A stretch of DNA of 19,112 nt from positions 1-19,112 of the forward strand of contig CAAECW010000029.1 in the NCBI GenBank assembly GCA_900754445.1. The letters run 5' to 3'. This document shows positions 7,911 through 14,780 of this stretch, piece after piece; the first letter of the stretch is position 1; each line of letters begins with the position of its first letter. The notes under the pieces were generated by a model. The model saw only the letters and a list, made by a program, of their open reading frames with translations. It was not told where the DNA came from and ran no database searches. The stretch comes from an uncultured Collinsella sp. (GTDB lineage: Bacteria > Actinomycetota > Coriobacteriia > Coriobacteriales > Coriobacteriaceae). A program made the translations under genes and the position numbers.

Positions 7911-7939
7911 TTAGCGGGACTTTCTTTTGGGCATACAAT
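7911..7939 (+). promoter_or_regulatory. Possible ade promoter
   Basis: TACAAT at 7934-7939 is a good -10 and TTAGCG at 7911-7916, 17 nt upstream, is a weak -35. It sits beyond the tyrS terminator and before the ade leader hairpin, so it is in the right place to start ade transcription. Confidence 0.4.
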
Positions 7940-7951
7940 GGCTATTGGCTT

Positions 7952-7987
7952 GCTGCGGTGAAGGTCTGTCCGCTCCGCAGCTGTTTT
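7952..7987 (+). promoter_or_regulatory. Attenuator-like hairpin in the ade leader
   Basis: GCTGCGG at 7952-7958 pairs with CCGCAGC at 7975-7981, followed by TGTTTTCT. The 7-bp GC stem plus T-tract ends just before the ribosome binding site at 7996-8002. It could terminate transcription early. The purine riboswitch core is not present. Confidence 0.4.
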
Positions 7988-8007
7988 CTACGGTTAAAGG
8001 AGTATGT

Positions 8008-9828
8008 ATGTCCGTTGAGGTCATGAGGACTGTGATCGAGGCCGCCGAGGGCCGCGTGCCCGTCGACACGCTGTTTACCAATGCGCAGATCGTCGACGTG
8101 TATGGCCAGCGTGTGGCGCCCGGTAGCGTTGCCGTCAAGGACGGTGTGATCGTCGGCGTGCTCTACGATGGTCGCGACGATGCCGCTGGTACCTACGAGG
8201 CAACTGAGGTCATCGACTGCCAGGGTCGCTATCTCGCTCCCGGTTTTATTGACGGGCATCTGCATATCGAGTCTTCGAACATCCGTCCCGCCGAGTATGC
8301 TCGCATGGCCGCGACGCGCGGTACTACCACCGCCATTGCCGACAGCCACGAGATTGCCAATGTTGCCGGTCTCGACGGCTTGCGCTTTATGATCGAGGAT
8401 GGCCGCCGCGCACCCATCTCCATCAAGTACATGATGCCTTCGTGCGTGCCCGCGCTGCCCGACGAGCAGGCCGGTGCCGTTATTTCGGCTGCCGATATGC
8501 AGGCGTTTTTTGCCGAGCATCCAGGCGATGTCTTTGGACTGGGCGAAATGATGAACCTGCCGGGCGTCTTTATGGCCGACCCCGAGACCTGTGCTCGCAT
8601 CGATGCTGCCAACCAGACGCCGTCCAAGCAGGTTGACGGCCACGCGCCGCTCGTTGCCGGTAAGGACCTCAACGCCTATGCCGCAGCAGGTATTATCGCC
8701 GACCACGAGTCGACGATTCCCGAGGAGGCGCTCGACAAGCTGTCTCGCGGCATGTACGTGATGCTGCGTGAGGGCACGTGCAGCCATGACCTGGCCAACC
8801 TGTCTCCTATGCTGCTGGAGAATCCTGCCCGTGCCCGCCGCTGCTGCTTTGCGACCGACGACCGTGCTCCCTCCGATGCGCTTTCGACCGGTATGATTGA
8901 CAATGCCTGCCGCGTGGCTATCGAGGCCGGTATTGACCCCGTGGTTGCCATCTCTATGGCGTCCCTGTCCACGGCCGAGGCGTTTGGCCTGGACCACGGC
9001 TGCCGCGACCCGCACGAGCTCCGCGGCGCAATCGCCCCGGGCAAGCGCGCCGACCTGCTGTTGCTCGATGACTTGACGTTTGCCAAGGCTCCGCATCGCG
9101 TATATGCCGCCGGTGCTCTGGTGGCGCAGGACGGCACCTTTGTGGGCGAGATTGCACCCGAGATGGCCGAGGTTGCGGCCCTTGCCGATGAGCTGCGTGC
9201 TTCCGTTAAGCTGCCGAAGCTATCGCTCGACGTGTTCGACTATGCCTTTAAGCCGGGCGAGGCCGTGATCGACGTGGTGCCGGGCAAGGCCATCACGGGT
9301 ATGGCTCGCCCCGAGAACGCCGGGGGCCTGCGCCGCATTATGCTGATCGAGCGCCACGGCCGCGGCGTGTCACTGCAGGCCAAGGGCGCCGATGGCGACG
9401 ATCCCGCCGGCATGGGACTCGTCGGCAAGCATATCGGCCGCGGCTGGGTGCGCGGTTTTACCATCACGGGCGGCGCTATCGCCTCGACGATCGGCCACGA
9501 CTCGCACAACGTGTGCGTGGTGGGCGACAACGCGGCCGATATGATGGCTGCCGTCGAGGCCGTGGGCCAGGGCGGCCACGTGCTGGTGCGCAACGGCAAG
9601 GTCGTGGCGCGTATTCCGCTGGCGCTCGGTGGCCTTATGAGCGAAGGCACGGCCGAGGACGTTGCTGCGCAGCACGACGACTTTATGGTCAAGGCGCGCG
9701 CCATGGGTATTGAGCCGCCGCTCGACCCCATCATGGGCATCATCTTCCTGCCCCTGCCGGTCATCCCGACGCTCCGCATCCGCCCCGAGGGCATGTTCGA
9801 CGTTACAACCTTCACCTATGCCGACTAG
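8008..9828 (+). CDS. ade: Adenine deaminase
   Basis: This 606-residue metal-dependent amidohydrolase converts adenine to hypoxanthine and ammonia for purine salvage in the cytoplasm. The start ATG at 8008 has AAAGGAG at 7996-8002; the frame is open to 7927 without a ribosome binding site. Metal-site motifs are in the family order: DGHLHIESS at 82-90 (His84, His86, Glu88), DSHEIANV at 112-119, GLGEMMNLPGV at 177-187, DGHAPLVAGKD at 210-220, DHEST at 232-236 and ATDDRAPSD at 282-290 (Asp284, Asp285). A C-terminal Ade-specific domain follows from about 400. Length is slightly above the usual 570-590 residues. The stop TAG lies inside an intergenic repeat. The gene stands alone and may be controlled by the leader hairpin. 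Confidence 0.93.
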   Translation: MSVEVMRTVIEAAEGRVPVDTLFTNAQIVDVYGQRVAPGSVAVKDGVIVGVLYDGRDDAAGTYEATEVIDCQGRYLAPGFIDGHLHIESSNIRPAEYARMAATRGTTTAIADSHEIANVAGLDGLRFMIEDGRRAPISIKYMMPSCVPALPDEQAGAVISAADMQAFFAEHPGDVFGLGEMMNLPGVFMADPETCARIDAANQTPSKQVDGHAPLVAGKDLNAYAAAGIIADHESTIPEEALDKLSRGMYVMLREGTCSHDLANLSPMLLENPARARRCCFATDDRAPSDALSTGMIDNACRVAIEAGIDPVVAISMASLSTAEAFGLDHGCRDPHELRGAIAPGKRADLLLLDDLTFAKAPHRVYAAGALVAQDGTFVGEIAPEMAEVAALADELRASVKLPKLSLDVFDYAFKPGEAVIDVVPGKAITGMARPENAGGLRRIMLIERHGRGVSLQAKGADGDDPAGMGLVGKHIGRGWVRGFTITGGAIASTIGHDSHNVCVVGDNAADMMAAVEAVGQGGHVLVRNGKVVARIPLALGGLMSEGTAEDVAAQHDDFMVKARAMGIEPPLDPIMGIIFLPLPVIPTLRIRPEGMFDVTTFTYAD

Positions 9829-9870
9829 TCATCGGGGACGTTCTTAAACGACTAATCGTCGGGGACACTC
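9824..9870. repeat. Palindromic intergenic repeat, copy A (left of HAD1)
   Basis: The element contains CGACTAGTC, GGACGTTCTTAAACGACTA (9836-9854) and GGGGACACTC (9861-9870). The 19-nt core occurs again, reversed, at 10912-10930, and the match continues with few changes to both sides. Its first bases include the ade stop codon. It resembles a REP-type dispersed element; how many copies exist elsewhere cannot be seen from this window. Confidence 0.75.
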
Positions 9871-9935
9871 TTTGGCGGGCTGTCTGACGTCGCGACCGTG
9901 GGGCCTCTGGCGCGCGTGAGCTATTTGCTAGGTCC

Positions 9936-9964
9936 TTGTAACGTTTGCGCCCGCGGAGTCTTAT
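9936..9964 (+). promoter_or_regulatory. Possible HAD1 promoter
   Basis: TTGTAA at 9936-9941 and TCTTAT at 9959-9964 are spaced by 17 nt, each matching four of six consensus bases. Transcription from here would begin close to the leader hairpin at 9968. This is a weak assignment. Confidence 0.35.
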
Positions 9965-9967
9965 TTG

Positions 9968-10029
9968 AGCTCCCTTTGGGTACGGTGATTTTGGATATAC
10001 GTCCGATTCCATCAAGCCCGAAGGGAGCT
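9968..10029 (+). promoter_or_regulatory. Leader stem covering the HAD1 ribosome binding site
   Basis: AGCTCCCTTTGGG at 9968-9980 pairs with CCCGAAGGGAGCT at 10017-10029 (13 bp, one wobble) around a 36-nt loop. TTTTCT follows. The 3' arm contains the ribosome binding site GAAGGGAG at 10020-10027, 7 nt before the ATG, so folding would hide it. It could act as a translational switch or, with the short U-run, as an attenuator. No known riboswitch class is recognised. Confidence 0.55.
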
Positions 10030-10034
10030 TTTCT

Positions 10035-10829
10035 ATGTTTAAACTGATTGCATCCGATATGGACGGCACACTGCTTGACGAAAACGGCCAGGTGCCTCCC
10101 GAGACCTACGAACTGATTCTGGCGCTACACGAGCATGGCGTGCATTTCGCTGCATCGTCAGGTCGTCGCTACGATCGCCTGTGCGAGTTCTTTGCGCCCG
10201 TTCGCGACAAGATGGACTTTGTCGCCGCTAACGGCGCCCAAGTCTACGCCGACGGTAAGATGGTAGACCGTGAGGTGTATTCCCACCTGGCGATTCGAAG
10301 GCTCGCCCAAGCCGTCAGGACGTTTCCCAGTCTGCATCTTGCGCTCTTTGACCGAACCAAGTCCTTCCTGCTCGATGACGAGTGCAAGTTCGTGCGTGAG
10401 GTCGATAAGGACCTTCCCAATGCCGAGCGCATTTGGGAGCTGCCCGATCCCAGCGTAAATATCATCAAGGCGAGTATCTTTTGCGATGACTGTGCCGTTA
10501 TGGACAGTGCCTACGTACTGCAGCGCGAGCTTGGCCAGCTCTTTACCTTTGCGCCTTCTGGAAACGCATGGATCGATGCCATGCAGCCCGGTGTGTCGAA
10601 AGCCTCGGGAATCGAGCAGCTCATGGAGCACTATGGCGTCGAACGCGACGAGGTCATGGCGTTTGGCGACTCGATGAACGACTACGAGATCATTCGCTTT
10701 GTCGGCACGGGCTGCGCGATGGAAAACGCGCGTCCCGCGCTCAAGGCGGTGGCCGATCGCGTGGTGGGTTGTAATCGCGACCACGCCGTCCAGCAGGAGC
10801 TCCGTCGCGTGCTGGAGAGTCTCGCTTAA
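10035..10829 (+). CDS. Cof-type HAD family phosphatase (HAD1)
   Basis: This is a 264-residue cytoplasmic hydrolase of the HAD superfamily, type IIB (Cof/YbjI-like). The ATG at 10035 follows GAAGGGAG. Motif I is SDMDGTLL at 7-14, with nucleophile Asp8 and acid/base Asp10. Motif II is SSGR at 41-44, the motif III Lys is Lys189 in VSKASGIEQL, and motif IV is FGDSMNDYEI at 210-219 with metal ligands Asp212 and Asp216. A cap domain lies between motifs II and III at about 80-180. Relatives dephosphorylate sugar phosphates, pyridoxal phosphate or flavin precursors with broad specificity, so the substrate is unknown. It converges on a paralogue (HAD2), and repeat elements lie on both sides. Its ribosome binding site is inside a leader stem. 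Confidence 0.88.
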   Translation: MFKLIASDMDGTLLDENGQVPPETYELILALHEHGVHFAASSGRRYDRLCEFFAPVRDKMDFVAANGAQVYADGKMVDREVYSHLAIRRLAQAVRTFPSLHLALFDRTKSFLLDDECKFVREVDKDLPNAERIWELPDPSVNIIKASIFCDDCAVMDSAYVLQRELGQLFTFAPSGNAWIDAMQPGVSKASGIEQLMEHYGVERDEVMAFGDSMNDYEIIRFVGTGCAMENARPALKAVADRVVGCNRDHAVQQELRRVLESLA

Positions 10830-10830
10830 T

Positions 10831-10861
10831 CCGGCAGATGGGGACGTTCCTTTTCTGCCGG
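10831..10861. repeat. Hairpin repeat unit right of HAD1
   Basis: CCGGCAGA at 10831-10838 and TCTGCCGG at 10854-10861 are perfect 8-bp arms. The loop carries GGGGACGTTCC, the same GGGGACGTTC word as in copy A. The unit starts 2 nt after the HAD1 stop. It may also serve as a terminator, with TTTT in the loop rather than after the stem. Confidence 0.6.
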
Positions 10862-10866
10862 CAGTG

Positions 10867-10905
10867 GGGGACAGTCCTTGCAGCTTTTTCGCGAAGACTG
10901 TCCCC
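10867..10905. repeat. GGGGACAGTC inverted repeat
   Basis: GGGGACAGTC at 10867-10876 and GACTGTCCCC at 10896-10905 are perfect 10-bp arms around 19 nt. The stem sits between the convergent HAD genes and could end both transcripts. The arm word GGGGACAGTC recurs next to the copy A/B core, marking it as part of the same family. Confidence 0.7.
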
Positions 10906-10950
10906 AACGACTAGTCGTTTAAGAACGTCCATTGACTACCCAACGACTAA
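10896..10950. repeat. Palindromic intergenic repeat, copy B (inverted relative to copy A)
   Basis: The 19-nt core TAGTCGTTTAAGAACGTCC at 10912-10930 is the exact reverse complement of 9836-9854. The perfect palindrome CGACTAGTCG is at 10908-10917. Reverse-complemented, the copy reads TAGTCA, then the core, then TCGTTGGGGACAGTC, aligning to copy A with a 2-nt gap and few substitutions. Its end overlaps the HAD2 stop codon (10947-10949). Confidence 0.75.
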
Positions 10951-11789
10951 GCGAGGGCGGCCATGATGGTGCGGGCGACGCCGTCGTGGTCGTTGTCGTA
11001 TTCGGTGATGGCGTCGGCGGCCTCGCGGTCTTCGGACTCGGCGTTGATCATGGCCATGCCGTGGCCCGCTGCCTGCAGCATGGGGATGTCGTTGATGTTG
11101 TCGCCGAACGCCCAGGCGTCGGCGAGACGCTCGCCCAGGTATTCGCATAGCCACGTGAGGGCCGTTCCCTTGGTGGCGCCCTCGCCCATGACCTCGATAT
11201 TCATGGCGTACGAACGCGTGACCTCAATGCCTCCGAGCGTTTCGAGCTCCGCCGCGATGGCGTCGCGATCGGCCGGGTCGTGCCAGTACATGGCGATGCG
11301 TTCGAGCGTCTCGACCTCGTCGATCTTGCTGTCGATATCCATGTCGATCGGTGTTCGCGTACGCTTGAGCGAAGCCGCGATGTGGGGGTCGCCGCCGCAG
11401 AATTCGTCCAGGCGCGTGTAGAGCGAGCGGGGGAGGAAGCACTGCCCATCCGCGAAGATATCGAAGGTCACATCGTGGCCGGCGGCGATGCGATGGATGC
11501 GATGGGCAATGCCGCAATCGAGCGGACGGCTCAAGATGCACGTGGCGCGCGAGGCGTCGGTGGGCACATCGTCGTCGAGCTGCCAGACGCTGGCGCCATT
11601 GGCGCAGACGGCATAGTGCACGGCGGGATGGGCGAGGATGGGCTCAAAGATGCCTGACAGCGGACGTCCCGTGCAGGGCACAAATTCAATCCCGCGTTGA
11701 GCGAGCTCGTCGAGCATCGCCCAGGTGGCATCGCTCATCTGCTTATCGCTCGTCAACAGCGTTCCATCCATATCGGAAAACACAATCAT
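10947..11789 (-). CDS. Cof-type HAD family phosphatase (HAD2)
   Basis: This is a 280-residue HAD-IIB hydrolase paralogous in layout to HAD1 but clearly diverged. The start at 11789 has AAAGGG on the minus strand about 10 nt upstream. Motif I is SDMDGTLL at 5-12 (Asp6, Asp8), motif II is CTGR at 39-42, the motif III Lys is in GATKGTALTWL, and motif IV is AFGDNINDIPML near residue 240. A cap domain of about 100 residues separates motifs II and III. It probably removes phosphate from a small metabolite; the substrate cannot be told. It lies 87 nt downstream of citrate synthase, beyond that gene's terminator, so it needs its own promoter or readthrough. No clear promoter was found. Its TAG stop is inside repeat copy B. 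Confidence 0.87.
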   Translation of the reverse strand: MIVFSDMDGTLLTSDKQMSDATWAMLDELAQRGIEFVPCTGRPLSGIFEPILAHPAVHYAVCANGASVWQLDDDVPTDASRATCILSRPLDCGIAHRIHRIAAGHDVTFDIFADGQCFLPRSLYTRLDEFCGGDPHIAASLKRTRTPIDMDIDSKIDEVETLERIAMYWHDPADRDAIAAELETLGGIEVTRSYAMNIEVMGEGATKGTALTWLCEYLGERLADAWAFGDNINDIPMLQAAGHGMAMINAESEDREAADAITEYDNDHDGVARTIMAALA

Positions 11790-11814
11790 TTGATGCAGCC
11801 CTTTCTGCTGGCAT

Positions 11815-11853
11815 AAAAAGCGTGGCCGAGGGCGGTGATTCCCTGGCCACGCT
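11815..11853 (-). terminator. Terminator of citrate synthase
   Basis: Read on the minus strand, AGCGTGGCC-AGGG pairs with CCCT-C-GGCCACGCT around an 8-nt loop, followed by TTTTT (A-run at 11815-11819 on the plus strand). It lies 24 nt past the gltA stop. The stem is strong and the tail clear. Confidence 0.9.
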
Positions 11854-11876
11854 CGAGTTCTATAACGGTCCGCGTC

Positions 11877-13295
11877 CTAACGGTCGGCGAGCGGCTTGTA
11901 CTCAAGCGGCTCGATAACCGGGCGATAAGCCGGGCGAATAATGCGGTGCGCGCAGAAGAGCTCTTCCATGCGGTGCGCCGACCAGCCTGCCATGCGGGCG
12001 ACGGCGAACAGCGGTGTAAAGAGCGTCTCGGGCACACCGAGCATCTTGTAGATAAAGCCCGTGTACAGGTCGATGTTGGCGCAGATGGGCTTGGTCATGC
12101 CGTGGTCGCGCATGACCTGGGGTGCCAGGCGCTCAATGCGCTCGATGAGTGCGAACTCTTCGCCCAAGTCCTTCTTGGCTGCCAGCGAGCGCGCGTAACG
12201 GCGGCATACCTCGGCGCGTGGGTCGCTCAGCGTGTAGACGGCGTGGCCCATACCGTAGATGAGGCCCGTGCCGTCGAAGGCCTGCTTGTCGAGGATCTTA
12301 CCCAGGTAAGCCGCGACCTCGTCTTCATTTTCCCAGTTGGAAACATGCGCGCGGATGTCCTCGTGCATAGACACGACCTTGGCATTGGCACCGCCGTGGC
12401 GCGGGCCCTTGAGCGAGCCGATAGCCGCGGCGTAGGCGGAATACGGGTCGGTGGCCGAAGAGGACAGCACGCGGCAAGCGAAGGTGGAGTTGTTGCCGCC
12501 GCCGTGCTCGGCATGCAGCATGAGCATAACGTCGAGCAGCATCGCCTCATCGCGGGTGAACGCCATGCCGCCGCGCAGGACCTGTAGGATGGTCTCGGCG
12601 GTGGAGAGACCGGGCGTGGGGTGCGGCACGTGAACCTCGGAGCCGCGAAGCTTGGCGATCGAGGCCATGTGTGCGAAGGCGGCGATGCGCGGGAGACGTG
12701 CGAGCATGGAAATGGCGACGTCGATTTCGTGCTCGGGCGTGATCACGTCTGGTTCGGCATCGAAGGCGTAGAGCAGCAGCACGGCGCGCTGGAGCACGTT
12801 CATGATGCTCGACGACACCGTGGTCATGGGGAACTCTTTGACGTACTCGTCGCTCAGATGTCTAAAGGCACCTAGGCGCTCGCAGAAGCCGTCGAGCTCT
12901 TCCTTGTTGGGTAGCGAACCCGTGATAAGCAGATAGGCGACTTCTTCGTAGCCGTAGCGATTCTCGGCCTGGGCATTGTTGACCAGATCCTCGATGCTGT
13001 AGCCGCGAAGCGTGAGCTTGCCCTGATCGGGCACGACCTTTCCGTCGACCTTGTTGTAGCCGTGCACATCCGAGATACGAGTGAGGCCCGCGACCACGCC
13101 CGAGCCGTCGGCATTGCGCAGGCCGCGCTTGACATTGTGCTCGACAAACAGGCCCTCGTCATAAGGGTCGGTCGGCAGGCCGTGGTAGAGGTTTTCGCTC
13201 TCAGACGAAATCTGGCGGCTTGCTTCGTAATCCAGAACAAGGCGGCTCAAGTGGTCATCGAAGCGGTAATAGATTTTCTTGGCGTCGTAGGCCAT
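11877..13295 (-). CDS. gltA: Citrate synthase (citrate/2-methylcitrate synthase family)
   Basis: This is a 472-residue enzyme joining acetyl-CoA and oxaloacetate to citrate in the cytoplasm. The ATG at 13295 has GGAGAGGAGC just upstream on the minus strand. The catalytic motifs are present: HAEHGGGNNSTF at 261-272 (His264), GPRHGGAN at 297-304 (His300), MGHAVYTLSDPRA at 349-361 (His351) and NIDLYTG at 407-413 (Asp409). The N-terminal 60-70 residues extend beyond the shorter two-domain forms. In anaerobic gut actinobacteria, citrate synthase usually feeds 2-oxoglutarate and glutamate synthesis rather than a full cycle. A methylcitrate role is not excluded, but no prp genes are near. It follows the ACT-domain gene by 77 nt in the same direction and ends at a strong terminator. 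Confidence 0.93.
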   Translation of the reverse strand: MAYDAKKIYYRFDDHLSRLVLDYEASRQISSESENLYHGLPTDPYDEGLFVEHNVKRGLRNADGSGVVAGLTRISDVHGYNKVDGKVVPDQGKLTLRGYSIEDLVNNAQAENRYGYEEVAYLLITGSLPNKEELDGFCERLGAFRHLSDEYVKEFPMTTVSSSIMNVLQRAVLLLYAFDAEPDVITPEHEIDVAISMLARLPRIAAFAHMASIAKLRGSEVHVPHPTPGLSTAETILQVLRGGMAFTRDEAMLLDVMLMLHAEHGGGNNSTFACRVLSSSATDPYSAYAAAIGSLKGPRHGGANAKVVSMHEDIRAHVSNWENEDEVAAYLGKILDKQAFDGTGLIYGMGHAVYTLSDPRAEVCRRYARSLAAKKDLGEEFALIERIERLAPQVMRDHGMTKPICANIDLYTGFIYKMLGVPETLFTPLFAVARMAGWSAHRMEELFCAHRIIRPAYRPVIEPLEYKPLADR

Positions 13296-13372
13296 GCGCG
13301 CTCCTCTCCGGGCCGCATCGGGGTGACTTGCATGGGCATGCGCGTGTCAGGCTATCCCCAGCGGCTTGCTCG

Positions 13373-13660
13373 CTACAGGCGGTACATAAAGTTAAAGACG
13401 TCCTCGCGCTGGATGGACACGTTGACGCCCGAAAGCTCGCCGGCCTCGGCCAGCGCCTTCTGCAGCTCGGCGAAGTCGAGCTTGGACTCGGCGGTATCGG
13501 CCAGCATGGTCATGGTGAAGATGTCCTCGATAATGGACTGCGTGATGTCGCGGATGTCGACGTTGGCCTCGCCTAGGACACGGGTGACGCCGGCGACGAT
13601 GCCGGGGCGGTTCTTGCCAAGGACGGTGATGACGATACGGGAGGACGAGATCTCGGCCAT
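13373..13660 (-). CDS. ACT domain protein, UPF0237 family
   Basis: This is a 95-residue protein consisting of one ACT domain and little else. The start at 13660 has AAAGGG on the minus strand 7 nt upstream. RIVITVLGKNRPGIVAGVTR at about 8-27 holds the beta1 strand and the ligand-binding turn. VDIRDITQSIIEDIFTMTML at about 34-53 gives helix 1 and strands beta2-beta3. The UPF0237 family, which resembles half of the GcvR regulator, binds small ligands such as amino acids, often as dimers; the exact role is unknown. It is first in a leftward pair with citrate synthase, no terminator separates them, and the pairing may link regulation to glutamate or glycine metabolism (inference). An imperfect palindrome overlaps its likely -10. 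Confidence 0.85.
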   Translation of the reverse strand: MAEISSSRIVITVLGKNRPGIVAGVTRVLGEANVDIRDITQSIIEDIFTMTMLADTAESKLDFAELQKALAEAGELSGVNVSIQREDVFNFMYRL

Positions 13661-13705
13661 GGGAAACCCTTTCGCGTGATTGCGGCGCGCGCGGCGCTCC
13701 GCTAC

Positions 13706-13728
13706 GGTACAGTGTTCATCATTGTACC
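13706..13728 (-). promoter_or_regulatory. Promoter -10 and operator candidate of the ACT-gltA pair
   Basis: The minus strand reads TACAAT (plus 13721-13726), a near-consensus -10 about 60 nt before the ACT gene start. It lies within an imperfect palindrome with GGTACA at 13706-13711 and TGTACC at 13723-13728; inner TG/CA bases also pair. A repressor bound here would block initiation. The -35 is weak, which would suit activator dependence. Confidence 0.45.
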
Positions 13729-14054
13729 TGTCTGGCGCAAAAAAGGCGCGCTCGCTGCGGCGTTACATGCCTGCAACATGAGCGTAAGGGGGAAGGCCGT
13801 ACGGGGAAGAGCCGTCTGGCGCGTGTCCGGCTCGTGTTGGGTTGATTTCCGATCTCAGCCGAACACATTGAGCGGACAGGCCGTTCCCGCAGTCAGCCGA
13901 ACGCCTCCGACGGCTGATTCCGAACTGGAAGCGGAGGGCATCCCCGCCCTTCGGTAGGGGATACCGCTCCGCGGCGCATGCCGCGGGCGGCGCCCCTATC
14001 GGACCACCGTGACCTCAGTTGGGATGGGCCCAGCACTGCCGCGTACTCGGTGAG
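13729..14054. other. Non-coding stretch between core genome and the accessory block
   Basis: I see no convincing gene; the open frames here lack a ribosome binding site and family resemblance. TCAGCCGAAC occurs at 13855-13864 and again at 13893-13902, and TCAGCCG at 13893-13899 pairs with CGGCTGA at 13911-13917. GCGGAG...ATCCCC (13931-13945) pairs with GGGGAT...CTCCGC (13957-13972). CCGCGGC at 13969-13975 pairs with GCCGCGG at 13980-13986 around GCAT. The last two hairpins share bases, so only one can form at a time. Being next to the integrase fragment, this stretch is where an attachment site would be sought, but no direct repeat was identified. Confidence 0.5.
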
Positions 14055-14780
14055 CTAGAGCCAACTGTTCGTCTTCACGTCGCGTATGGCGATATTTCGG
14101 TCGTCCGGCTCGGTGATGCCGTAGCCGAACGCCTGGAGCGTCTCGATGGACTCCTGGATCCTCTGTTGGAACATGGGACCCGGATCGACCCTCGGCCCGA
14201 GGTGCCCGCGCCAAAGGCACGGCGTGGCGCGCAGCATGTTATGGATTTTGGAGATGGGCTCGATGTCGGCGTAGACGTTGAGCGTCGCCATGGCGTCCCT
14301 GTGGCCGAGGATCGATTGGAGCGCCTTGATATCGCCGCCTTGGCGGATCCACTGCGTTGCGAACGTGTGGCGAAGGCCGTGGAACGTGATCAGCTCGTCG
14401 TTGGTGCCCATGAGGCCGTTGGTCTCCGAGAACGTCTTGAACGCCCTGCGGATATAGCTTGTCGTCGCGAAGGTCGCGCCCGGCTCCGACAGAATGTAGC
14501 AGTCCCCGATCTCGACCGCCCCGGTAAGGCCGCGCAAGCGCAGCTTTCCGCAGTCGATCTCGTGGGTCTCCTTCAGGAAGGGGAGTAGGCCGACCGGGTC
14601 GATGGGGATACCCCTGGCGTCATGGGTCTTGGTGTCCTTGATGAACGAACCCATTCCCTTCGCGTACGCCACCGAGTGCCTGATCGAGATCAGGCCCGTC
14701 TCGAAATCCACATCGCACCACCGAAGGCCGCAGACCTCGCCGATTCGCATCCCCGTGTGCAGGGCGAGTACGACCGCCCT
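14055..14780 (-). pseudogene. Tyrosine recombinase/phage-type integrase, N-terminally truncated
   Basis: This is the catalytic half of a tyrosine recombinase. Counting from the first internal Met (14750), the active-site set is complete: Arg2 in TGMRIGEVCGL, Lys41, His124 and Arg127 in ITFHGLRHTFA, His150 in SILGH, and nucleophile Tyr160 in LNVYADIEP. A tail of about 70 residues follows. The normal N-terminal DNA-binding and core-binding domains (about 150 residues) are missing. Going upstream, ten more codons (RAVVLALHTG) fit the family, and then the frame meets a TAG that is the stop codon of the XRE gene. No ribosome binding site precedes the Met. It is therefore probably an inactive remnant of an integrative element. 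Translation of the catalytic domain alone is possible but would not give a normal integrase. Confidence 0.8.

Noticed and set aside
7849..8007. Purine riboswitch before ade
   Set aside because: The conserved purine-aptamer junction and loop sequences are absent.
7942..9096. 384-codon minus-strand frame opposite ade
   Set aside because: It is a shadow frame of adenine deaminase with no recognisable domain or start signal.
13676..13957. 93-codon frame in the gap left of the integrase remnant
   Set aside because: It has no ribosome binding site or family match, and it crosses the ACT promoter region and hairpins.
14019..14588. 189-codon plus-strand frame opposite the integrase
   Set aside because: It is antisense to clear recombinase active-site motifs and has no independent support.
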